From: Candidatus Rokuibacteriota bacterium
GTDB lineage: Bacteria > Methylomirabilota > Methylomirabilia > Rokubacteriales > CSP1-6
DNA length: 8,806 nucleotides
Assembly: GCA_003221435.1 (NCBI GenBank)
Contig: QHRS01000028.1
Location: 1-8,806 of the forward strand
Reading direction: 5' to 3'
Within the stretch, counting starts at the first letter, position 1; each line of letters opens with the position of its first letter. The translations under genes were made by a program, and so were the position numbers. Positions 1-4,958 of the stretch are shown here, in pieces. The notes below the pieces were generated by a model. That model did no database searches. It saw nothing but the letters and a program-made list of their open reading frames with translations, and was not told the DNA's origin.

Positions 1-572
1 AGACGCTCCCGATGGTGTCCGCCCTGGAGACCGCCCGTTCGCCAGAGGTAGTCGAGATGCGCCTCAGAGAGCCCGCCGGGAAGACCGACCGCCCGCCAGA
101 GATCGCCGAGACGCTCCCGAGAGCCCCCGCCCCCGAGACCGACCGCGCGCGAGAGGTGCGCAAGACGCCCCCGAGAGCGCCCACTCCGAAGACCGACCGC
201 CCGCGAGCGCCAAGCGAGGCGCGCCCGCCAGTGCCTGCCCCCGAGACCGACCGCGCGCGCGAGACACCCAAGACGGTCCCGCGAGCGCCAGGCGAGACGC
301 GCCCGCCAGTGCCCGCCCCCGAGACCGATCGCCCGCGCGAGACACCCAAGACGGTCCCGAAGGCGCCCGTCCCGAAGACCGACCGCCCGCGAGCGCCAAG
401 CGAGACGCGCCCGAAAGTGCCGGCCGCGGAGACAAACCGCCCGTCAGATATAAGCCGCCTCAAGGCCGTGCGGTGCTGGTCGTGCAACACGTCGCTCGAA
501 GTCAAGGAGGAGAACAGGGGGAAGGCAGTGAACTGCCCAAGGTGCGGGGTGAAGCAAGCGATCCCGAAATGA
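1..572 (+). CDS. Pro/Arg/Thr-rich repeat protein with C-terminal zinc ribbon, 5' end outside window
   Basis: The frame is open from the left edge to a TGA at 570-572, and the first ATG (position 12) is probably not the true start. That Met sits inside a repeat unit: the codons just before it read TLP and the ones after give ETAR, the same spacing as TLP...ETDR 28 residues further on. Counting from that Met, a K/E-T-D-R core recurs at residues 6, 24, 42, 60, 78, 104, 122 and 140. The period is 18 residues (54 bases), with one 8-residue insertion. The C-terminus (residues 155-178) has CWSC and CPRC separated by 16 residues, which fits the small MJ0042-type zinc ribbons of bacterial proteins. 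The repeat part is probably disordered and basic, acting as a linker or binding tail. No catalytic motif is visible and I assign no function. The repeat is also clear in the DNA. Coding seems likely because the periodicity keeps frame and ends in a plausible zinc site. Confidence 0.7.
   Translation, partial: TLPMVSALETARSPEVVEMRLREPAGKTDRPPEIAETLPRAPAPETDRAREVRKTPPRAPTPKTDRPRAPSEARPPVPAPETDRARETPKTVPRAPGETRPPVPAPETDRPRETPKTVPKAPVPKTDRPRAPSETRPKVPAAETNRPSDISRLKAVRCWSCNTSLEVKEENRGKAVNCPRCGVKQAIPK
69..445 (+). repeat. 54-base in-frame tandem repeat encoding an 18-residue Pro/Arg unit
   Basis: Units are recognised by the core coding (K/E)TDR followed by P/A-R-E/A. Seven cores are spaced 54 bases apart, except one step of 78 bases between the cores at residues 78 and 104. 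A degenerate unit (ETAR) lies one period earlier and the pattern runs to the left edge. The stretches beginning at 231 and 309 are the most alike, each reading through GAGACACCCAAGACGGTCCC. Units differ mostly by single bases, consistent with past duplication followed by drift. Confidence 0.75.
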
Positions 573-607
573 CGCGGGCGCGGAGCCACACCACCCAAAT
601 TCAAAAA

Positions 608-635
608 TAGACAGGGAAAAGCCTTTTGCTATAAT
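608..635 (+). promoter_or_regulatory. sigma70-type promoter, TAGACA-16-TATAAT with extended -10
   Basis: TAGACA at 608-613 matches the -35 consensus at five of six bases. TATAAT at 630-635 is a perfect -10 box and is preceded by TG at 627-628 (extended -10). The spacer is 16 bases. The short AT-rich island stands out in GC-rich surroundings and lies in the only gap between the repeat protein and the acidic protein. Transcription would begin near 642, heading into the acidic protein gene and probably the membrane protein gene behind it. Confidence 0.75.
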
Positions 636-711
636 CCCGCTTGAATTCAACCCACAGTCGCGATTCTCACTATTTAAATCAAGCCGAGCTCGATAAGAAG
701 AGGGTGGATCT

Positions 712-716
712 GGAGG
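712..716 (+). promoter_or_regulatory. Shine-Dalgarno GGAGG favouring a GTG start at 725
   Basis: GGAGG lies 8 bases before an in-frame GTG at 725. The longer open frame begins with TTG at 641, but that codon is only 5 bases past the -10 box, at or before the expected transcription start, and has no ribosome-binding site. The site therefore decides the start chosen for the acidic protein. Confidence 0.5.
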
Positions 717-724
717 ACCTCAGC

Positions 725-958
725 GTGGGAGACGAAGTAGGTGCGCTGAACAGCACGGCCGACGACGAGCACAGCAGCGACGAGATCGATGATGAAGTCG
801 AGGACGAGGAGGATGACGAAGACGAGGACGACTTCGACGACGAGGAGCTGGACGACGATGAGCTCGACGACGACGAGCTGGAGGACGAGCTCGACGACGA
901 CGAGGACCTCGAGGACCCCGGCGGCGGCGGCGACGGAGACGACGGGGACGACGAGTAG
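725..958 (+). CDS. small highly acidic Asp/Glu-rich protein, function unknown
   Basis: The protein has 77 residues from the GTG chosen here. About two thirds of the residues are Asp or Glu, including an ELDDD pentapeptide repeated several times and a final Gly-rich then Asp-rich tail. No fold or catalytic motif is visible; it is probably disordered and very strongly negatively charged. The open frame extends back to a TTG at 641, but codons before about 680 are AT-rich (agt, tct, tat, tta, aat) unlike the rest, so that part is probably untranslated leader. GTG at 704 is a second candidate start. Acidic tails of this kind occur in histone chaperones, RNA polymerase delta subunits and DNA-mimic proteins, but nothing here identifies which, if any, applies. 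It lies 27 bases upstream of the membrane protein gene and probably shares its transcript. Low complexity makes a chance open frame possible, but promoter, Shine-Dalgarno site and codon use support a real gene. Confidence 0.6.
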   Translation: MGDEVGALNSTADDEHSSDEIDDEVEDEEDDEDEDDFDDEELDDDELDDDELEDELDDDEDLEDPGGGGDGDDGDDE

Positions 959-985
959 TTAACCATCCACACCCGGGAGCGAGCT

Positions 986-1665
986 ATGACGTTGTTCAGT
1001 GCAGACGGATGGCTCTTCTTCATGCGGTGGTTTCACTTCCTCGCAGGCATCACCTGGATCGGCATGCTGTACTACTTCAACTTCGTGCAGACGCCCTTCT
1101 TCGCCACGCCCGAGGCGACGCCGGTCCGCGTCGGCATGATCGCCGGCAGTCTGGTCGGCAGAGCGCTCTGGTGGTTCCGCTGGGGCGCGATGCTCACGTT
1201 CATCACGGGCTGGATCATGATCCTGGACAAGATGGGACGGCTCGGCCTGCGCGGCTTCTTCAACACGTCGTACGGCTGGGCCATCTTCACCGGCGGTGGA
1301 AGGTCGTGATCGCGTCCGCCACCCAGGTCGCGAAGGGCGGTGCCGCGATTCCGGAAGCGGCGGCGCGGGGCGCGCGGTCCGGCTTCGCCTCCCGCACGAA
1401 CACGCTCTTCTCGATCCCGATGCTGTTCTTCATGGGCGCGGCGAGCCACCTGACGCTCTTCGCCGAGGGCACACGCGCCGCCAAGATCGGCATGTTCGTG
1501 ATCGGCGGCATCATCGTCCTGCTGGTCGAGGCGAACGCGCTCTTCGGGGCGAAGGGGACTACGAAGACGATGCTGTCAAAGCTCTCGACGACGCTCTGGG
1601 CCGGGTTCATCCTGACGGCAATCCTCTGGCTGCTCTTCGTGGTGCTGTTCCCGCAGGTGACGTAG
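986..1665 (+). pseudogene. PuuD/urate-oxidase-N-like integral membrane protein, frame disrupted
   Basis: The first part starts at ATG 986 with GGGAG six bases upstream and reads a family-like N-terminus (RWFHFLAGITWIGMLYYFNF), then a second helix around WWFRWGAMLTFITGWIMIL, and stops at TGA 1307-1309. The rest of the protein continues in the next frame from about 1297 (WKVVIASATQVAKGG), with helices at FSIPMLFFMGAASHLTLF, IGMFVIGGIIVLLVEA and FILTAILWLLFVVLF, ending at TAG 1663-1665. Both halves look like one protein of the urate oxidase N-terminal (PuuD-type) membrane family. From memory of that family, a helix resembling LGTxMWxNVWFVIWPxQ should lie between YGWAIFTGGG and VVIASA and is absent here. 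A deletion of some 50 bases that also shifts the frame fits best, either genuine or an assembly error. The substrate is unknown; a role in membrane electron transfer is only a family-level guess. Confidence 0.65.
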
Positions 1666-1683
1666 CGGCAAGGCCGGAGGCTC

Positions 1684-1714
1684 GAGGCCCGGCGGCGGGT
1701 CGCGACCGGGCCTC
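1684..1714. terminator. GC-rich inverted repeat between convergent genes, possible bidirectional terminator
   Basis: GAGGCCCGG at 1684-1692 pairs perfectly with CCGGGCCTC at 1706-1714 around a 13-base loop. It sits in the 55-base gap between the ends of the membrane protein gene and the cytochrome c gene, where a terminator for both strands is expected. Neither side is followed by a clear T-run, so it may act with Rho or only as an RNA-stabilising hairpin. Confidence 0.5.
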
Positions 1715-1720
1715 TCGGCG

Positions 1721-2038
1721 TCATCGGCTCCCGAGGAAGGCGGCCAGGTCCGGAAGGGACGACGCCAGTTGCGGCATCGGCGGCATGAGCGTGGACGTAC
1801 GCTTCGGCGTGTAGCCCGGCGGATATGTCCCGTGCAGCACCTTCGCTTCCAGCAACTCTCGTGACGAACCCTTGATCGGCGGGCCCAGGGGGCCCGGATG
1901 GGCGGGGTTGGTCGCGTGGCACGCGGTGCACTGGGCCAGATACACCGTTTGCCCGCGGGCAGCCGCGTCGTCCGCCGCCGGCCTCTCGCCGCACCCCACC
2001 AGCGTGAGCCCGATCAGCGCGGCGACGGCGAGCCTCAC
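1721..2038 (-). CDS. small c-type cytochrome, predicted lipoprotein
   Basis: The protein has 105 residues from a GTG at 2038 that overlaps the TGA of the DUF3501 gene as GTGA, a normal coupled start. A longer open frame upstream only duplicates DUF3501 sequence in another phase. Residues 1-15 form a short hydrophobic signal ending in the lipobox LVGC (Cys16), predicting export and lipid anchoring. The haem c site is CTACH at 37-41, and Met85 or Met88 in TLMPPMPQL is the likely second axial ligand, typical of small class I cytochromes. It would act outside the cytoplasmic membrane as a one-electron carrier. It is last in the five-gene minus-strand run, so it may take electrons from, or pass them to, the redox proteins encoded before it. 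Those proteins have no visible export signal, however, so any direct contact across the membrane is unproven. Confidence 0.88.
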   Translation of the reverse strand: MRLAVAALIGLTLVGCGERPAADDAAARGQTVYLAQCTACHATNPAHPGPLGPPIKGSSRELLEAKVLHGTYPPGYTPKRTSTLMPPMPQLASSLPDLAAFLGSR

Positions 2039-2613
2039 AGATCTTCGGCCAGACTGGCCTTCGTCTCGTCGGTAAGCCGGGTGCGCGCGCGCTCGTTCGG
2101 ATGGTCGACGATCAGCCACACGTCCGCCGCCGGGAAAGCGCGGCGTGCCGCCTCGGGCAGCGGGAAGCGCACGAAGTGCACGGCGCTGAGCTTGCCGCGC
2201 GCCTCGTCGGAATGGCCGGACTCGAACACGCCCGTGGCGACGTCGGGGCCGACCTGCATGCGCACGTAGTCGCGCGCGTCGATTCCCATCAGCTTGTCCA
2301 GGACCAGCTGGATCTGGTCCTTATGCTCGATCTCGATCATCATCGTGGCCGACAGCTGCCCCGGCACCGGCAGCAAAGCGTTGTAGACCTCGACCTCCTC
2401 GGCGATCCGCGCCGGATCCACGATGCGCTCGACCCGGCACATCTCCTGGATCTGGAACAGCACGGTGTCCCGGCTCTCGAAGACGAAGGAGAGGTAGCGC
2501 CCGACGGGCACCCGCCGGCGCCGCTTCAGCTCGATCACGTGATCGCGCCTCCGGGCGCGGACCTTCTCGTACTCGGAGAGGTTCAGCACCTCGGAGAGGT
2601 CAATCGGTTTCAA
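2035..2613 (-). CDS. DUF3501 family protein
   Basis: The protein has 192 residues and starts at TTG 2613, inside the last codons of the Fe-S protein gene (14-base overlap). GAGG lies 9 bases upstream (2623-2626). The N-terminus MKPIDLSEVLNLSEYEKVR and the block LFQIQEMCRVERI, followed by EEVEVYNALLPVPGQ and a short MMIEIEH strand, are recognisable as DUF3501. Its biochemical role is not known to me. The family is repeatedly seen next to a GlpC-like Fe-S protein and a rubrerythrin, exactly as here. There is no signal peptide, membrane helix or metal-binding cysteine cluster, so it is probably cytoplasmic and more likely a subunit or partner of the Fe-S protein than an electron carrier itself. 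The stop overlaps the start of the cytochrome c gene by four bases, indicating co-translation. Confidence 0.88.
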   Translation of the reverse strand: MKPIDLSEVLNLSEYEKVRARRRDHVIELKRRRRVPVGRYLSFVFESRDTVLFQIQEMCRVERIVDPARIAEEVEVYNALLPVPGQLSATMMIEIEHKDQIQLVLDKLMGIDARDYVRMQVGPDVATGVFESGHSDEARGKLSAVHFVRFPLPEAARRAFPAADVWLIVDHPNERARTRLTDETKASLAEDL

Positions 2614-3904
2614 GCCCGTACGCCTCGGCGAGAATCTGGATCGGGTGGCTCGGGGTGACGCCCGTGCCCTGGGCGATCTGCAGGGCCGCGAGCGGGCAGT
2701 CGGTGGCGGTCCGCGGGGCGCCCGTGGCGCCGATCGCGTCGAACAGCGGCTGGGCGACCTTCAGCGACAGCTCGTAGTACTCCTTCTTGAAGCCCCAGGT
2801 GCCGTCCACCGCCGAGCACTTCTCGATGACGGTCACGTCCGCGCCCGGAATGGCGCGGAGTACCTCCGCCGACTTCGTGCCGATATTTTGCGCCCGGAGG
2901 TGACACGGGACGTGATAGGCGATGGCCCCCGCTGGCTTCACGAAGTTCGTATCGAGCCGGCCCTCTGCCCGGAGCCGCGCGAGGAACTCGAAAACGTCGC
3001 GCGTGCACGACGCGACGAGCCGTGCGTCCTCCGAACCGTCGAGCCACGGGTACTCCCGCTTCAGCATGTACGTGCACGTCGGGCCGAGCGCCACGATCTC
3101 TCGCCCGTCCCGCGCCGCCGCAGCCAGGCTCTTCACGTTGTCCCGGATCAGGGCGCGCGCCTGGTCCATCGCGCCGCCGTCGAGATACGGCATCCCGCAG
3201 CAGCGCTGCTCGGGCAGCGCCACGTCGACGCCGTGCCGTTCGAGAACCCGCACGGCCGCCCGGCCGACCGCGGGCTGGTTGTACTGGACGGAGCAGGTCG
3301 CGAACAGGGCGACCCGGGGAATCGCCGCCTCCCCCGACCGGGCCGCGCCCGGCGCGTCGGCCGCGCCCGGGCGCGATGCCCGGTGGCGTCGTGTGAACCA
3401 CCGCGTGAATGTCTCGCGGTGGAACTTCGGGAGGTTGCGGTCCCTGTGGATGCCGGCCACGGCTTGCACGAAGGCCCGGTGCACGGCCAGCTCGTTCGCC
3501 CAGTTCGAGAGCGGCGCGGTGAGGCTTCCGAGCTTGCCCACCCGCTCGGTGTTCCCGAGCAACCTGTTTTGAAAGCTCACGCCGTTCTGCCGGGCGTCCG
3601 CCGCGCGGGCGCGCAGCATCAGCCGCGGGAAATCGACCTGCCAACGGTGGGGCGGCGTATAGGGACAATGGTTGTAACAGAGCTTGCACTGGTAGCAGAG
3701 GTGGACCACTTCCTCGACGTCGGCCGCGGGGAGCTTCGCGACGTCGCCGTCGACGGCGTCCGCGTCGATCCGGTCAAACATGACCTTGAAGGACGGACAG
3801 AGGCCGACGCATCGGCGGCACCCGGCGCAGATATCGTAGACGCGGCGGAGCTCCGCGTCGACCTTCGTCGGATCCCAGAACTCCGCCGCGTGGATGTCGA
3901 ACAT
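2600..3904 (-). CDS. GlpC/heterodisulfide-reductase-type Fe-S oxidoreductase
   Basis: The protein has 434 residues. Two ferredoxin-like 4Fe-4S sites lie near the N-terminus: Cys26, 29, 32 and 36 (CAGCRRCVGLCP) and Cys70, 73, 76 and 80 (CYQCKLCYNHCP). Two CCG-type modules follow. The first has Cys204 and a complete Cys235-Cys236-Gly. The second has Cys334 (YHVPCHLR) but reads Cys363-Ser-Ala in VIEKCSAVDGTWG where CCG would stand, a variation I recall from GlpC-like proteins. There are no membrane helices, so it should be cytoplasmic or peripherally bound and transfer electrons between a donor and a thiol, quinone or protein partner. The ATG at 3904 follows the rubrerythrin stop by 9 bases with only a weak AGG upstream, so translation may depend on coupling. 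It is not a complete glycerol-3-phosphate or glycolate dehydrogenase set, since no flavoprotein subunit is next to it; its neighbours suggest a role with rubrerythrin. Confidence 0.88.
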   Translation of the reverse strand: MFDIHAAEFWDPTKVDAELRRVYDICAGCRRCVGLCPSFKVMFDRIDADAVDGDVAKLPAADVEEVVHLCYQCKLCYNHCPYTPPHRWQVDFPRLMLRARAADARQNGVSFQNRLLGNTERVGKLGSLTAPLSNWANELAVHRAFVQAVAGIHRDRNLPKFHRETFTRWFTRRHRASRPGAADAPGAARSGEAAIPRVALFATCSVQYNQPAVGRAAVRVLERHGVDVALPEQRCCGMPYLDGGAMDQARALIRDNVKSLAAAARDGREIVALGPTCTYMLKREYPWLDGSEDARLVASCTRDVFEFLARLRAEGRLDTNFVKPAGAIAYHVPCHLRAQNIGTKSAEVLRAIPGADVTVIEKCSAVDGTWGFKKEYYELSLKVAQPLFDAIGATGAPRTATDCPLAALQIAQGTGVTPSHPIQILAEAYGLETD

Positions 3905-3913
3905 CGGTGAGGC

Positions 3914-4363
3914 CTAGATCGCGTCCGCGGGCTCTTTGCCGGCGATCTGCGCGAGGCCCTTGTTGAACCGTCCCGCGTGGGACTTCTCGGCCTTCGCGAG
4001 CGTCTCGAACCACTCGGCCAGCTCGGGGTAGCCCTCGCCGCGAGCGGTCTTGGCCATGCCCGGATACATCTGGGTGTACTCGTAGGTTTCGCCCTCGACC
4101 GCGGATCGCAGGTTCTTCTCCGTCTTCCCGAACGGCACGCCGGTCACCGGGTCGCCGACCTCCTTGAGGAAATCGAGGTGCCCGAACGCGTGACCCGTCT
4201 CGGCGTCGGCCGTGTCCTTGAACAACCCGGCGACGTCCGGGAACCCTTCGATATCGGCCGCCCGCGCAAAGTAGAGGTACCGCCGGTTCGCCTGCGACTC
4301 GCCCGCGAAGGCTTCCTTGAGATTCTCGTGGCTCTTGCTTCCCTTCAGGCTCTTGCCCGCCAT
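3914..4363 (-). CDS. rubrerythrin family diiron protein without rubredoxin domain
   Basis: The protein has 149 residues from ATG 4363, chosen because GGAGGAGGG stands 4-12 bases upstream; an earlier in-frame ATG at 4405 lies inside the PerR-like gene and lacks such a site. It is a four-helix ferritin-like protein with the expected ligands: Glu22 (AGESQANRRY), Glu55 and His58 (AETGH), Glu92 with Glu90/Glu95 nearby (EGETYEY), and Glu126 and His129 (AEKSH). Rubrerythrins reduce hydrogen peroxide to water at the diiron site in the cytoplasm. Classical ones carry a C-terminal rubredoxin with two CxxC pairs; this one has no cysteine at all, so electrons must come from another protein. The gene lies directly behind the PerR-like regulator, overlapping it by 19 bases, which strongly suggests control by peroxide. 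The downstream Fe-S protein is the obvious candidate partner. Confidence 0.92.
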   Translation of the reverse strand: MAGKSLKGSKSHENLKEAFAGESQANRRYLYFARAADIEGFPDVAGLFKDTADAETGHAFGHLDFLKEVGDPVTGVPFGKTEKNLRSAVEGETYEYTQMYPGMAKTARGEGYPELAEWFETLAKAEKSHAGRFNKGLAQIAGKEPADAI

Positions 4364-4812
4364 GCTGCCCTCCTCCGTGTCCTGGGTGAACTGCAATTGG
4401 CGCATCGGCCATAGAACTCCATGCGGTGGTAGTGCACTGTGAAGCCCGTCCTGGGCGCCACCCGCGCATGCAGCGCCGGGTTGATCGGCTCGGTCAGATC
4501 ATAGACCCGGCCGCACCTGACGCACGTGAAGTGGTGGTGCACGGACGTGTTGGCATCGAACCGGCTGCCGCCGGGATCCGGCCGCTCCACGAGCAGCCCC
4601 GCGCCCACGAGCTGGCGCAGGTTGCGGTAGACCGTCCCGAGACTCACACGCGGCAGCCTCCGCCGAACCTGCCGGAACACCCACTCGGCCGTCGGATGGA
4701 CATCAGTCGCGCGGAGCTGGTCCAGGATCGCGCGCCGCGCCCGCGTCGTGCGCAGCCCCCGGCCGGCGAGCGTCTCGCGCGCCGCCGACCTCTTTTTAGG
4801 AATGATTCTCAT
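4345..4812 (-). CDS. perR: Fur family transcriptional regulator, PerR-like
   Basis: The protein has 155 residues from ATG 4812. The N-terminal winged helix contains [14 protein letters not shown] and the recognition helix [12 protein letters not shown] (residues 57-68). The C-terminal half binds metal. Structural zinc would be held by CVRC (Cys97, 100) and CANC (Cys137, 140). Compared with Bacillus PerR, the regulatory-site residues are in place: His39 (HPTAE), Asp86 (RFD), His92, His94 and Asp105 (GRVYDL). Asp at 86 rather than Glu is a known hallmark of PerR peroxide sensors as opposed to Fur iron sensors. The C-terminus [11 protein letters not shown] also resembles PerR. As a repressor it would lose DNA binding when peroxide oxidises the Fe-site histidines. 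It is first in the run and overlaps rubrerythrin by 19 bases. No Shine-Dalgarno site precedes the ATG, which lies about 4 bases after the predicted transcription start, so a leaderless message is likely. Zur or Fur function cannot be fully excluded. Confidence 0.9.
   Translation of the reverse strand: MRIIPKKRSAARETLAGRGLRTTRARRAILDQLRATDVHPTAEWVFRQVRRRLPRVSLGTVYRNLRQLVGAGLLVERPDPGGSRFDANTSVHHHFTCVRCGRVYDLTEPINPALHARVAPRTGFTVHYHRMEFYGRCANCSSPRTRRRAAWRARA
4368..4376 (-). promoter_or_regulatory. strong Shine-Dalgarno site for rubrerythrin, inside the perR-like gene
   Basis: On the minus strand the bases read GGAGGAGGG, with the first GGAGG 8 bases before ATG 4363. The site lies in the last codons of the preceding regulator gene and fixes the rubrerythrin start at 4363 rather than 4405. 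Confidence 0.8.
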
Positions 4813-4816
4813 AACT
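4798..4816 (-). promoter_or_regulatory. Fur/PerR-box-like operator over the perR start
   Basis: The minus strand reads AGTTATGAGAATCATTCCT. It matches the classical 19-base Fur box GATAATGATAATCATTATC at 12 of 19 positions, including an unbroken AATCATT and ATGA in the left half. It covers the predicted transcription start (near 4816) and the ATG at 4812, so binding would block initiation, which fits autoregulation. Some of the match is also coding sequence for M-R-I-I-P. Confidence 0.55.
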
Positions 4817-4822
4817 GGATTG

Positions 4823-4851
4823 AGGATACGGACTCGCCCGCGCCTCGTCAA
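4823..4851 (-). promoter_or_regulatory. sigma70-type promoter for the PerR-rubrerythrin operon
   Basis: On the minus strand TTGACG (4851-4846) is separated by 17 bases from TATCCT (4828-4823). The -35 matches consensus at five of six bases and the -10 at four of six. The predicted start is near 4816, just before the regulator ATG, and coincides with the operator-like sequence. Confidence 0.6.
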
Positions 4852-4935
4852 CCGACCGGCGCCCGGGGGATGACGAACGCCCCGTGACCGGCGGCGCGCG
4901 CCCGGTGGCGGCCCGGTCGCGCGTCCGGTAGACTA

Positions 4936-4950
4936 TCCTCCTCAGGAGGA
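4936..4950 (+). promoter_or_regulatory. perfect palindrome containing the uvrA Shine-Dalgarno site
   Basis: TCCTCCTCAGGAGGA is a 7-1-7 palindrome. Its right arm AGGAGGA is an ideal ribosome-binding site 8 bases before the uvrA ATG. In RNA, six pairs could form around a 3-base loop and hide this site. It could equally be a protein-binding site or chance. Confidence 0.6.
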
Positions 4951-4958
4951 CTCGCCGG

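Noticed and set aside
69..445. CRISPR-like array from the regular repeats at the left edge
   Set aside because: The repeats are in frame, degenerate and have no unique spacers of constant length; they encode a protein repeat.
679..1023. Minus-strand open frame encoding a polyserine protein
   Set aside because: It is the complement of the GAC/GAG-rich acidic gene. Serine runs arise from reading those codons backwards, and the plus strand has the promoter and ribosome-binding site.
1296..1308. Programmed frameshift as explanation for the broken membrane gene
   Set aside because: There is no slippery heptamer or downstream structure at the junction, and an expected helix is missing altogether, which points to deletion.
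2645..3910. Plus-strand open frame of 421 codons opposite the Fe-S gene
   Set aside because: It has low-complexity Arg/Ala/Gly content and no domain, while the minus strand encodes conserved cysteine clusters.
4904..4935. Promoter for uvrA (TAGACT near 4929 as -10)
   Set aside because: The -10 matches only four of six bases and no acceptable -35 lies 16-18 bases upstream, so I do not list it as a feature.
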